Source: Clostridia bacterium
GTDB taxonomy: Bacteria; Bacillota; Clostridia; TANB77; CAG-508
DNA length: 43,066 nucleotides
Assembly: GCA_022799935.1 (NCBI GenBank)
Contig: JAAWPK010000007.1
Location: 1 to 43,066, forward strand
Direction of reading: 5' to 3'
In this document: one piece after another, positions 29,432-40,389 of the stretch
Layout: every line of letters starts with the position of its first letter
Numbering within the stretch: the stretch's first letter is position 1
Notes under the pieces: model-generated
What the model saw: the letters and a program-made list of their open reading frames with translations, nothing else
Told to the model about the DNA's origin: nothing
The model's database searches: none
Made by a program: the position numbers and the translations under genes

Positions 29432-30059
29432 ATGACAGAAAAAGAAAATGATAGATTATTAAAATTAAAAGAAATAGAACAAGAATTATATGAGAACCGG
29501 TACAAATTATATTTGCGGAATAGATGAAGCTGGTCGTGGACCACTTGCAGGACCAGTTGTAGTTGCAAGTGTAATAATGCCAAAAGATTCTATGATAGAG
29601 GGTGTGAATGATTCTAAGAAAATCTCTGAAAAGAAAAGAGAAAGAGTATATGAAGAAATTATAAACACAGCAATTTCATATAGTGTAGGAATAATTGATG
29701 AGACAAAAATTGATGAAATAAATATATTACAAGCAACAAAATTAGGACTTACAAATTCTATAAAAGAACTAAAGGTTGTACCAGATATAATATTAGTAGA
29801 TGCTTTAACTCACATAAATACATGCAATATACCATATAGATCCATAATAAAAGGAGATGCAACTTCTTACTCAATTGCCGCAGCTTCAATAATTGCGAAA
29901 GTTACAAGGGATAGAATAATGCAAGGTTATAATGAAGTATATCCAGAGTATGGATTTGGGAAACACAAAGGATATGGAACAGCAAGTCATATAGCAGCAA
30001 TAAAGGAATATGGATTATGTCCAATACATAGAAGAAGTTTTACAAAAAATTTTATATAA
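29432..30059 (+). CDS. rnhB: Ribonuclease HII (one CGG +1 site)
   Basis: It removes ribonucleotides from DNA and RNA primers; 208 aa when recoded. ATG 29432, after AAGGAGAAG, opens a helical N-terminus ending ELYEN. In-frame CGG 29498 follows; the skip gives GTNYICGIDEAGRGPLAGPV. The catalytic residues (Asp-Glu in GIDEAGRG, Asp in VDALTH, Asp in KGDATSYS region) all lie after the site. Only 18 bases on, TGC-GGA (29516) carries the same four bases in another phase and is not shifted, a tight internal control. Without recoding only 22 native residues are made. Confidence 0.96.
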
Positions 30060-30070
30060 AAAGAAAAAAG

Positions 30071-30118
30071 AATGTTTCTAGATTTTAAGATTGATATTAA
30101 AAAACTAGAAACATTTTT
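30071..30118 (+). terminator. Intrinsic terminator after rnhB
   Basis: Stem AATGTTTCTAG (30071-30081) with CTAGAAACATT (30105-30115), 11 bp perfect, then T residues. Confidence 0.88.
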
Positions 30119-30137
30119 TGCTTTTTAGAATAACATT

Positions 30138-30166
30138 TTGACAAAATTACAAAAATAATGTATAAT
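30138..30166 (+). promoter_or_regulatory. Consensus promoter upstream of rsmD
   Basis: TTGACA (30138-30143), a 17-base spacer and TATAAT (30161-30166), a perfect match to the vegetative consensus. It leaves a 5' leader of about 110 bases. Confidence 0.85.
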
Positions 30167-30226
30167 AACCCAATATACATAGTATTACAGAACTGTTAAA
30201 TTTCTATTACAATTGTGTAAATACTA

Positions 30227-30254
30227 TTGACTTATAAAATAAATCTAATAAAAT
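30227..30254 (+). promoter_or_regulatory. Second possible promoter of rsmD
   Basis: TTGACT (30227-30232), a 16-base spacer and TAAAAT (30249-30254), closer to the gene than the consensus promoter. Confidence 0.5.
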
Positions 30255-30285
30255 ATATAGTGAAATAAAGAGGCGATAAAAGTAA

Positions 30286-30840
30286 TTGAGAATAATAAGT
30301 GGAAAAGCTAGAGGAACAAAACTAGAAACTCTAGAAGGATTAGATACAAGACCTACTCTAGATAGAGTAAAAGAAGCTTTATTTAGTAAAATACAAGGAT
30401 ATATATATGAAGCTAACATTTTAGATTTATTTTCTGGAAGTGGAGCTCTAGCAATTGAAAGTATAAGCAGAGGAGCAAACTTTGCATATGCATGTGATAA
30501 GTCAAGAAAAGCAGTAGAGATAATAAAACAAAATGTGAAAAAAACACACTTTGAAAAAGAAATAAAAATAATAAATAAAGACTATAAACAAGCATTAGAA
30601 GAATTAAAACAAATAAAATTTGATATAATATTTTTAGATCCACCATATAATACAGATTATGGAATTAATGCGATAAAAGATATTATTGAAAACAATTTGT
30701 TAAATGAAGATGGAATAATAGTTTTTGAAACAGATAAAGAAGAAAAAGAGTATATTAGCATATTAGAAGAATATACAAGTGTTATAGACATAAGAAGATA
30801 TGGAAGAGTAACTCTTGCTTTCTTAGGTCGAAAGGAGTAA
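30286..30840 (+). CDS. rsmD: 16S rRNA (guanine966-N2)-methyltransferase
   Basis: 184 aa, SAM-dependent. RIISGKARGTKL at the N-terminus, the SAM-binding ILDLFSGSGALAIE and the catalytic FLDPPYNTDY are diagnostic of RsmD. The start codon is TTG 30286, with AGAGG about 13 bases upstream. In many Firmicutes coaD follows; here a coiled-coil protein gene follows instead. Confidence 0.95.
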   Translation: MRIISGKARGTKLETLEGLDTRPTLDRVKEALFSKIQGYIYEANILDLFSGSGALAIESISRGANFAYACDKSRKAVEIIKQNVKKTHFEKEIKIINKDYKQALEELKQIKFDIIFLDPPYNTDYGINAIKDIIENNLLNEDGIIVFETDKEEKEYISILEEYTSVIDIRRYGRVTLAFLGRKE

Positions 30841-30849
30841 GCTTAAGCT

Positions 30850-31287
30850 ATGGAAATATTTACACTATTAGAAACTTTAGAAGAAATAATAGAAAACAGT
30901 AAAACTATGCCTTTTACAGGAAAAGGGATGGTTGATAAAGAGGAAATTTTTGATATTATAAAAGAAATAAGAATAAAACTTCCAGAAGAATTGAAACAAG
31001 CAAAATGGGTAAAAGAGGAGAGAACAAGAATACTTATAGAAGCTCAGAAGGAAGCGGATGATATAGTAAAAGAGGCAGAGAACAGAATAATAGCAATGAT
31101 AGATGAACATGAAATAACAAGAAAAGCATATGCACAAAAAGCAGAAATAATTGAAACAGCAAATGAGATGGCAAGAGAGATATCTAATGGAACAAAAGAA
31201 CATGCAGATGCTTTACTAGATAAAATTGAAAATCTACTTGAAGAAACTTTAAAAACAATACAAAATAATAGAAAAGAATTAAAATAG
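30850..31287 (+). CDS. Coiled-coil protein, DivIVA/V-ATPase subunit H-like
   Basis: 145 aa, mostly heptad-patterned helix (about 50-140, KEERTRILIEAQKEADDIVK and onwards). The N-terminal part (FTLLETLEEIIENSKTMPFTG) is typical of small Firmicutes proteins near rsmD that are often named ATPase, and may associate with the membrane or with division factors. No catalytic motif is visible. It is coupled to rsmD by a 9-base gap. Confidence 0.65.
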   Translation: MEIFTLLETLEEIIENSKTMPFTGKGMVDKEEIFDIIKEIRIKLPEELKQAKWVKEERTRILIEAQKEADDIVKEAENRIIAMIDEHEITRKAYAQKAEIIETANEMAREISNGTKEHADALLDKIENLLEETLKTIQNNRKELK

Positions 31288-31288
31288 C

Positions 31289-31330
31289 AAAAAATAGACT
31301 ATACCTTAGATTAGGTTTAGTCTATTTTTT
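31289..31330 (+). terminator. Intrinsic terminator before hisS
   Basis: AAAAAATAGACTA (31289-31301) pairs with TAGTCTATTTTTT (31318-31330), with an inner ACCT/AGGT pair. Confidence 0.9.
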
Positions 31331-31351
31331 TACTTAAATGCTAGATTTTCC

Positions 31352-31380
31352 TTGTAATATGAGCGAAATTAATATATAAT
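31352..31380 (+). promoter_or_regulatory. Promoter of hisS-pheST
   Basis: TTGTAA (31352-31357), a 17-base spacer and TATAAT (31375-31380), 37 bases before the hisS start. No T-box leader is present. Confidence 0.7.
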
Positions 31381-31417
31381 ATTTGCTGTATAAAAATAAA
31401 ATACAGGAGGCTTAGAT

Positions 31418-32738
31418 ATGGAAAATAGAAGAGTTGAACCAAAAACTTTACCAGGATTTATGGAATTACTACCAAATGATCAAATAAGATTTAATGAAAT
31501 AAAAGAGAAAATACAAAAATCATATGAGAAATTTGGATTTTTACCATTAGATACGCCAGTGATTGAAGCTTCAGAAGTCTTACTTGCAAAAGCAGGTGGA
31601 GAAACTGAAAAGCAAATATATAGATTTAATAAAGGAGATAGTGACTTATCTCTTAGATTTGACCTAACTGTTCCACTTGCAAAATATGTATCAGAATATT
31701 ATGGGAATTTAAGCTTTCCTTTTAAAAGATATCAAATAGGAAAAGTATATAGAGGAGAAAAAGCTCAGGCACGGTAGATTTCGTGAATTTTATCAATGTG
31801 ATATAGATATAATTGGAGATGGAACTTTAAGTATAATGCATGATGCAGAAATTCCAAGTGTGATATATAATACATTTAAGAGTTTAGGATTTGAAGATTT
31901 TACAATATGTATAAACAACAGAAAAATACTAAATGGAATGTTTGAGTACTTAAACTTAAAGGAAAAGTCAGTAGATATTTTAAGAGTAATAGATAAAATA
32001 GAAAAAATAGGTAAAGACAATGTGATAAAAGAACTTACTGAACTTAAAGTAGAAGATGAAAAAATAAAAGTAATAATGAACTTTATAGAAATAGAGCGGA
32101 ACATCAGATGAAAAGATAGAAAGCTTAAGAAAACTAGGAATTACAACAGATACATTTAATGAAGGCGTAAAAGAATTAGAAACAGTTCTAAAACAGATAA
32201 GAATATGTAAAGTTCCAGAGAAAAACTTTAAAGTAGACCTAACAATCGCAAGAGGACTAGATTATTATACGGGAACAGTATATGAAACATTTTTAGATAA
32301 TTATAAAAAATTAGGAAGTGTTTGCTCAGGTGGACGATATGAAAACTTGGCAGAATATTATACAGAAAAGAAACTTCCAGGAGTTCGGAATATCAATAGG
32401 ATTATCAAGATTTTTCTATCAAATAGACAAAGAAAATATAATTTCAAAAGAAAATAAATCAATATCAAAAGTGTTAGTTACACCAATGAGTGAACACGAA
32501 GTGCGGATATGCATTAGATGTAGCAACTACTTTAAGAGAGAATAGTATAAATACAGAAGTATTTTTAGAAGATAAAAAACTAAAAGCAAAATTTAAATAT
32601 GCAGATAAACTTTGTATACCATATGTTATTGTAATTGGAGAAGAAGAGATTTTAAAAAATGAAGTAACATTTAAAAATATGGTATCAGGAGAACAAAAAA
32701 CAGTGTCTTTAGAAGAAATAATTAAAGAGATTAGATAA
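31418..32738 (+). CDS. hisS: Histidyl-tRNA synthetase (four CGG +1 sites)
   Basis: A class II aaRS, 438 aa when recoded, near the usual 420-430. In-frame CGGs lie at 31772, 32097, 32386 and 32504. The skips restore KAQAGRFREFYQCDIDIIG (motif 2), IEIEGTSDEKIESL, LPGVGISIGLSRFFYQ (motif 3) and EHEVGYALDVATTLRE (anticodon-binding domain). HisA motifs LDYYTGTVYE and CSGGRYENL are present. ACG-GGA at 32270 has CGG in another phase and is not shifted. All four events must succeed for each protein, so the shift must be efficient. Confidence 0.96.
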
Positions 32739-32753
32739 AGGGAGGAAATTTAA

Positions 32754-33784
<1,031 letters not shown>

Positions 33785-33933
33785 ATTTTTATCATAAGCA
33801 GTGTCCTTCATGTCTAATTTGAACTTTTAAATTTTTCGATACACAAAATAGCACATATTCAAATTTTTTTGTTCAATTATCCACGATTACTTGCTTTTGA
33901 TAAGAACTATATAAATAAATAAGGAGAATAATA
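33785..33933 (+). other. Structured spacer pheS-pheT
   Basis: A 149-base spacer where Firmicutes usually have a short gap. An outer stem, TTATCATAAGCA near 33792 with TGCTTTTGATAA near 33892 (one mismatch), encloses TTGAAC with GTTCAA. It resembles the long-range folds in the ribosomal operon spacers. No terminator T-run and no ORF are visible. Confidence 0.4.
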
Positions 33934-36372
33934 ATGAAATTAAGTAAAAACTTTGTAAAAGACTATGTTGATATAGATGTAGATATAAATACACTTGCAG
34001 AAGATATGACTAATGTTCGGAAACGAATATGATGAAGCAAAAAAGATGCTAGAAGCAACTAATATTGTAATAGGTGAAGTTTTAACATGTGAAATGCATC
34101 CAGATTCTGATCACTTACATGTTTGTACAGTAGATGTTGGAAAAGAAGTATTAAATATTGTATGTGGAGCACCAAATGTGGCTAAAGGACAAAAAGTAAT
34201 AGTTGCTTTAGATGGAGCCGAACTTCCAGGTGGAATAAAAATAAAAAAAGGAATGATAAGAGGTAAGGAATCAAATGGAATGATTTGTTCCTTGACAGAA
34301 CTGGGAATAGAAGCTAAATATCAATCAGAAGAAGATAAAGCAGGAATACATATTTTAGGAGAAAATGCAAAACCAGGAGAAGATCCAATAAAATATATGG
34401 GACTAAATGACGAAGTTATAGACTTTGAACTAACAGCAAATAGAGGGGATTTACTTAGTATACTTGGAATGGCATATGAAATAGGAGCAATATATGATAA
34501 AAAAGTAAAAGATATAGACTTAGATCATAAAGAGAATGAAGATGATATAAATAACACATTTTCTTTGGATATAAAAACAGATAATTGTAAGATATTTCTA
34601 GCAAAAAGAGCATTAAATGTAGAAATAAAAGAGAGTCCAGACTTTATAAAAAATAGGCTTATTGCCTCTGGAATAAGACCAATAAACAATGTAGTAGATA
34701 TAAGCAATTATGTAATGTTAGAAACAGGTCAGCCTTTACATTTCTATGATGCAGATAAATTAAATCGGAAAAATAGAAGTAAGAATGGCAGAAGATAATG
34801 AAAAACTAACAACATTAGATGAAGTCGAGAGAACCTTATCAAAAGAAGACATTGTGATTTCAGATGGAAAAAGAGCGATAGGACTTGCTGGAGTTATGGG
34901 AGGTTTAGATACAGAAATAGAAGAAAATACAAAAAATGTAATAATAGAAACTGCAATATTTGATGGAGTAAAAGTAAGACTAACATCTAAAAAAATTGTA
35001 AGAAGCGAAGCAAGTAATAGATTTGAAAAAGGATTAGACTCAAATAGAACATATATGGCAGCAGAAAGAGCCTGTGTATTGCTTGAAAAATATGCAGGAG
35101 CAACAATATCAAAAGGAACTTGTATATATGACAAAACAGAAAAAGAAGACAAAGAAATAAACATTATTTTAGGAAAAATAAATAGCTTACTTGGTTCAAA
35201 TATATCACTAGAAGAAGTATTAGATATATTTAGAAGATTAGGATTTAAGACTAAGGTAGATACACCTATATTTAAAGTAGATATAAATCTACAAAAATTA
35301 GGTTATAAAACAAAAATAACAGATGATATGAAAAATATAAAAGTATTTGTACCTAGAAGAAGAATAGATATAGAGATTCCAGAGGACTTAATTGAAGAAG
35401 TACGGTCGCATTTATGGAGTAAATAATATAGAAGGAAGACTTCCAGTAGTACCAACAACTCCAGGAAATTACGATAAAAACCTAAGAGAAATAAGAAATA
35501 AAATGATTTCTTTAGGGTTAAATGAGACTTTATCATATATCCTAATAAATGATAAAGAAGTACATAGATTTTCAAAAGACGAATTTGAAGAAGTAAAACT
35601 TTTAGATCCAATGTCAGAAGATAGAAACACTTTAAGATATAGTATGATTACATCATTATTTAAAATATATGAATACAATAGGGATCGCGAAAATAAAGAT
35701 GTATCGATATTTGAAATAGGAAAGGGCTTTTATAAACATAGTGATGAATATGGAGAAGACTTGAAAATCTGTGCCCTTATGTCAGGAGAATTTTATCAAG
35801 GAATAAATACAAAAAAAGATGTAGATTTTTATATAATAAAAGGAATTGTAGAAGAATTACTTAACTACATGGGATACGAAAATAGGTATAGTTTTATAAA
35901 ATCAATGGAAATTCCAGATGAATTTCATCCAGGTCAAACAGCAGATATAATTGTAAATGGTAAAAAATATGGAATAATCGGGTTATTACATCCAGAAATA
36001 TCAAGTAGTAAGGTATTTGTATTTGAAATTAATTTAAGTAAACTTCTAGAACTAAAGACAGGAAAAATGAAATATAAAGATATATCAAAATTTCCAAGTA
36101 TAAAAAAAGACTTAGCATTAGTTGTAGATAAAAATATAGAAGCAAAAGAAATTCAAAATGTAATAAAAAAAGCAGCTGGAAGCAAATTAGAAAAAGTGGA
36201 AGTATTTGATGTATATGTTGGAAAAGGGATAGAAGAAGGAAAGAAAAGTTTAGCATTTTCATTAACATTTACAGCATTTGATAAAACATTAACAGATGAA
36301 GAAATAAATCCAATACTCGAAAAAATTATTGAAACTTGTGAAAAAGAATTTAAAGCAGAACTTAGAAAATAG
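33934..36372 (+). CDS. pheT: Phenylalanyl-tRNA synthetase beta subunit (three CGG +1 sites)
   Basis: 811 aa when recoded. ATG 33934 gives MKLSKNFVKDYVDIDVDI, then in-frame CGG 34018, with the skip giving TNVGNEYDEAKKM. The tRNA-binding EMAP-like domain has CEMHPDSDHLHVC. CGG 34766 gives DKLNGKIEVRMAEDNEKL in the B3/B4 editing region (NRGDLLSILGMAYEIGA before it). CGG 35403 gives IEEVGRIYGVNNIEGRLP at the core (B5/catalytic-like) border. The C-terminal FDX-ACB domain has ISKFPSIKKDLALVVD. Family length is about 800. AAGGAG lies upstream. Confidence 0.96.
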
Positions 36373-36422
36373 AATAAGAAGGAGGTAGGAAAAGAAGCAA
36401 GTAATACTAGGCAAAATTTAGC

Positions 36423-36463
36423 AAAAAATCAAAGGTGTACATAAGTACATTAAGGATTTTTTA
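36423..36463 (+). terminator. Terminator-like hairpin after pheT
   Basis: AAAAAATC and GATTTTTT flank an inner perfect TGTAC-ATAA-GTACA hairpin, followed by T residues. It separates pheT from radA. No clear promoter is visible in the 47 bases before radA. Confidence 0.6.
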
Positions 36464-36509
36464 TCTGAATTTTAATGACGCAATATGAAGCTTATTTTCC
36501 TAACAAGAG

Positions 36510-37884
36510 ATGGCAAAGGTACCAAAAACAGTCTATGTATGTAAAGAATGTGGCTATGAATCGGCAAAATGGCTTCGGAAAATGCCCAGTGTGTAATGAA
36601 TGGAATACATTTTTTGAGCAAAAATTGGAAACAAAAGAAGTAGAGGCTAAAAGAGAAAAAAGAGAAAACTCTACACCAGTTGCCTTAAAAACAGTTCAGT
36701 ACAAAGAAATATCTAGAATATCAACAGGATTTGGAGAATTAGATAGAGTACTTCGGACGGAGGAATAGTAGATGGCTCACTAATACTAATTCGGAGGAGA
36801 ACCTCGGAATACGGAAAATCAACTCTAATTCTTCAAATATGCGATAAAATAAATACAGAACAATCAGTATTATATGTTTCAGGAGAAGAGTCAGCAGAAC
36901 AAATAAAATTAAGAGCAGATAGATTAAATATAAACAAAAACAATATAATGTTTTATGGAGAAACAGATATAGACTTAATAGAAAGTGAAATAGAAAAAGA
37001 AAAGCCAAAACTTGTAATAATAGACTCAATACAAACCATATTTTCAGATAAAGTAGATTCTATTCCAGGAAGTACAAGTCAATTAAGAGAAATCACATCA
37101 AGAATAATGAGGATGTGTAAAGAAAAAAAAGTAACAACAATAATAATAGGACATGTAACAAAAGAACGGAAATATAGCAGGACCAAGAGTATTAGAACAT
37201 ATGGTAGATGTTGTACTTTACTTAGAAGGAGAAAGGTACTTTACATATAGAATATTAAGAGGAGTAAAGAATAGATTTGGGTCAACAAATGAAATAGGTA
37301 TGTTTGAAATGGAAGGAGAGGGAATGACAGAAATTATAAATCCTTCTGAAATACTTATTTCAGAAAAAGAAGAAAATCCAGCAGGCTCAGTAATTGTTTC
37401 AACTATGGAAGGGACAAGACCATTACTTGTTGAACTTCAAGCACTTACTACTCAGACATTATTTGGGTTTCCAAGAAGAACTGCAAATGGAATAGACTTT
37501 AATAGACTTACACTTCTTATGGCAGTTATAGAAAAAAGAGCAGGAATAGCTTTATCAAACCAAGACTCTTATTTAAATGTAGTTGGAGGGATAAGAATAA
37601 ATGAACCTAGTGCAGATCTTGGAATAATACTTAGTGTTTGTTCAAGTTATAAGAACAAACCTATTATGCAAGATACAGTAGTAATCCGGTGAAGTTCGGA
37701 TTAACAGGTGAAGTAAGACGAGTTAGTCAGATAGAAAAACAACTAAAAGAGGCAGAGAAATTAGGATTTAAAAAATGCATAATTCCAGAAAATAATAAAA
37801 AACTATTGAAAGAAAAATTTAAATTAGATATAATAGGTGTGAAAAACATAAAAGATGCGATGAAAGGAGTACGGACTACTATGA
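36510..37884 (+). CDS. radA: DNA repair protein RadA (ten CGG +1 sites)
   Basis: A RecA-like branch-migration ATPase, 454 aa when recoded, the usual length. ATG 36510 gives MAKVPKTVYVCKECGYES, the family N-terminus with a C4 zinc finger (CxxC, CPVC); an upstream in-frame TAA excludes an earlier start. In-frame CGGs lie at 36576, 36754, 36758, 36792, 36805, 36812, 37167, 37687, 37697 and 37872. With all ten skipped the protein reads KWLGKCPVCNEW, then VLGGGIVDGSLILIGGEPGI and GKST (Walker A), KEGNIAGPRVLEHMVD, LRGVKNRFGSTNEIG (KNRFG motif), and VIGEVGLTGEVRRV (Lon-like domain). It ends MKGVGLL at TGA 37882-37884, overlapping disA. Natural TCG-GCA at 36562 does not shift. Confidence 0.96.
36754..36814 (+). 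other. Cluster of five CGG recoding sites at the radA Walker A loop
   Basis: Sites at 36754, 36758, 36792, 36805 and 36812 fall within 61 bases and supply glycines of LGGGIVDG and GGEPGIGKST. The ribosome must change frame five times in about 20 codons. Glycines in the same stretch that are encoded without C (the third Gly of LGGG, the second of GGE) show that not every Gly codon is marked. Confidence 0.92.
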
Positions 37885-38959
37885 GAAAAAGCGAAAATGA
37901 TATAATAGCAAATATGATAAAAATAGTGGCTCCGGGAACTGAAATAAGAGAAGGACTGGATAATATTCTAAAAGCAAAAACAGGAGGATTATTAGTAATA
38001 GGAGATTCAAAAGAAGTTCTAGATATAGTAGATCGGAGGTTTCAAAATAAATGAAGAGTATACAGCTGCAAGACTATATGAACTAGCTAAAATGGATGGT
38101 GCAATAATTTTAAGCTCAGATCTAAAAAAGATATTATATGCAAATGCACAGCTTATACCATCTCCTAATATTGACACAAAGGAAACAGGAACAAGACATA
38201 GAACAGCAGAAAGAACTGCAAAGCAAACTGGAGAAATAGTAATAAGTATATCACAAAGAAGAAATGTTATAACAATGTTTAAAGGAAATACTAGATATCT
38301 TTTAGAGGATACTTCAAAAGTTCTAAATAAAGCAAATCAAGCACTTCAAACGGTACAAAGATATAAAGCAGTCTTTGATGAAAAACTAATAACACTTAAT
38401 GAATATGAATTTAATGATATAGTTTCATTAGAGAATGTAATAACATCAATACAAAGAGCTGAAATGGTAATGAAAGTAGTAAGTGTTGTACAGAGGCAAA
38501 TATATGAACTTGGAGAAGAACGGAAAATTAGCACAAATGCAATTAGAAGAAATAATTGGAAACTTAGAGAAAGAAGAATTATTAATAATAAAAGATTACA
38601 TGGTAAAAAATAAGAAAAATACAGAACAAGACATACTTCAGAAACTAATAGAACTAGATAAAGAACAATTATTAGATACAGGACTAATTGCTAAAATATT
38701 AGGATATGAAAATTTTGATAATTATGATGAAGTTGGAGTATATACTAAAGGATATAGGATATTAAGCAAAATACCTAGAATGCCAAGTAATATAGTAGAA
38801 AATTTAGTTAAATCATTCAAATCCTTCCAACATATATTAATTGCAGATATACCAGAACTAGATAATGTAGAAGGAATCGGAGAAATAAGAGCAAGAACTA
38901 TAAAACAATCTTTGCAAAGAATGCAAGAACAATTTGTGTTTGATAGAATGCTTATATAA
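37881..38959 (+). CDS. disA: DNA integrity scanning diadenylate cyclase DisA (two CGG +1 sites)
   Basis: 358 aa when recoded, the family length. DisA makes c-di-AMP and scans DNA. In-frame CGG 38034 with the skip gives [20 protein letters not shown], then [10 protein letters not shown] (DGA active site) and [10 protein letters not shown] (RHR-type motif). In-frame CGG 38521 gives [17 protein letters not shown] in the linker helix, and the C-terminal HhH domain with [12 protein letters not shown] follows. The start ATG overlaps the radA stop (ATGA). CCG-GGA (37933), ACG-GTA (38351) and ATC-GGA (38878) are not shifted. Two diadenylate cyclases are thus present in this window. Confidence 0.96.
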
Positions 38960-38986
38960 AAACAAAAGAAGGGAAGGTAAATAGAA

Positions 38987-39479
38987 TTGAGAGAGGAAAA
39001 AGGAATTACGCTAGCAGTACTTGCAGTAACAATTATCATCATGATAATTTTATCAGGTGCAATAATTACCTATGGATCGAATTCTTTAAACACCACAAAA
39101 TTAAAAAATTTTTCATATGAGATGCAACAAATACAAGGAAAGGTTGATGCATTATATGAAAAGATAAAACTTGGAAATGATGATATCTTATTATTAGGAA
39201 GAGATATAACACAATCGGCAAGAGCCATGGAAACACTAAAAAAAGTAAAAAATATAGATTATCTAAGTATTACAGATATAAGTGCTTCAGAACATTATAC
39301 AGATGAGCGGTCGTACAACATATAGATATTTTACAGAAGAAGATTTAGAAAAGGACTTAGACATTACAAGTAAACCAGGAGATGTAATAATAAATTTTAC
39401 AACCAAAGAAGTAATCAGTGTAAATGGATTCAAATATGAAGGAAAAATATATTATAAAGCAAATGGTATAGCTTATTAA
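38987..39479 (+). CDS. Pilin-like protein, 163 aa (one CGG +1 site)
   Basis: Start TTG 38987 after GGGAAGG. The N-terminus [20 protein letters not shown] is prepilin-like, followed by a long amphipathic helix. In-frame CGG 39308 with the skip gives [20 protein letters not shown] and an intact end. TCG-GCA at 39216 is not shifted. It follows disA by 27 bases. Role unknown. Confidence 0.75.
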
Positions 39480-39507
39480 AATAAATTTAAATAAGGAAGG
39501 TAAGAAA

Positions 39508-40297
39508 ATGAATAAAAAAGTAGTAGGAATTATAATTGGGATAGTACTTGTAGTTATCCTTATAGGAACTGTATGTTATGGATATATTGGAAAATTAACA
39601 TATAAATCAGAAAATCCAATAGCAACAATAGAATTTGAGGGTTATGATGAACCATTAGTAATAGAACTATATCCAGAATATGCTTTAAACACAGTGAAGA
39701 ACTTTATAACACTTGCAAATAATGGATTTTATAACGGACTTAAGATTCATAGAGTAGAAGGAGCAGTAATTCAAGGAGGAGATCCAAAAGGAGATGGAAC
39801 AGGAGGACCAACTTTAAGTGCAATTGACTCAAATATAGAAAAAGACTCTGATTCAGATAAAAGCTATTCAATAGTTCGGAGAATTTAAAGCAAATGGATA
39901 TAAAAATAAAATTTCACATGAAAAAGGTGTAATATCTATGGCAAGAAGCAGTTATACACAGCTTTCTTTAGACTTAGCAGAAGAAGGATATAATTCAGCA
40001 GGAAGTCAGTTCTTTATTTGTACAGAATATACACCAAGTTTTAATGGTCAGTATGCAGCTTTTGGAAAGATGTTGAGTGGATGGGAAACTTTGGAAAAAA
40101 TATCAAAAACAGAACTTAAAGTTGAAGTAAATGAAGAAACAAAAGAAGAGACTAAAACAACACAGCCAAAAGAAGATATAAAAATAAAAAGTATAACAAT
40201 AGATACAAAAGGTGTAGAATATGGAAAACCAGAAACAAAAGAGCCTTTTGACTATTATAGCTGGTATTTAAACAAAGTATATGGAGGACAATCATAA
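39508..40297 (+). CDS. Membrane-anchored cyclophilin-type peptidyl-prolyl isomerase (one CGG +1 site)
   Basis: 262 aa when recoded. One N-terminal membrane helix (about residues 5-28) is followed by the cyclophilin fold outside: [29 protein letters not shown] and [13 protein letters not shown]. In-frame CGG 39877 with the skip gives [26 protein letters not shown], then [23 protein letters not shown], which holds the usual active-site region. AAC-GGA at 39735 is not shifted. It probably folds secreted or pilin-like proteins (inference). Confidence 0.93.
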
Positions 40298-40322
40298 TTA
40301 AAAAAGAATAGGTTTTTATAAG

Positions 40323-40354
40323 TATAGGGGGGCGAGCATTGCTCGTCCACTATT
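40323..40354 (+). repeat. GC-rich palindrome in AT-rich spacer
   Basis: GGCGAGC-ATT-GCTCGTC with flanking ATAG and CTAT pairing forms a hairpin that is markedly richer in G and C than anything near it. It may be a REP-like dispersed palindrome. Only one copy is in the window. Confidence 0.4.
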
Positions 40355-40389
40355 TCTTAAAAAACACAAAATAAAGGAGAAATCTGTAT

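Noticed and set aside
31331-31417. T-box leader before hisS
   Set aside because: The leader after the promoter is only about 30 bases and has no T-box or specifier structure.
36475-36509. Start of radA at ATG 36475
   Set aside because: It is in another frame from the RadA N-terminus and would need a shift without CGG; ATG 36510 gives the canonical start.
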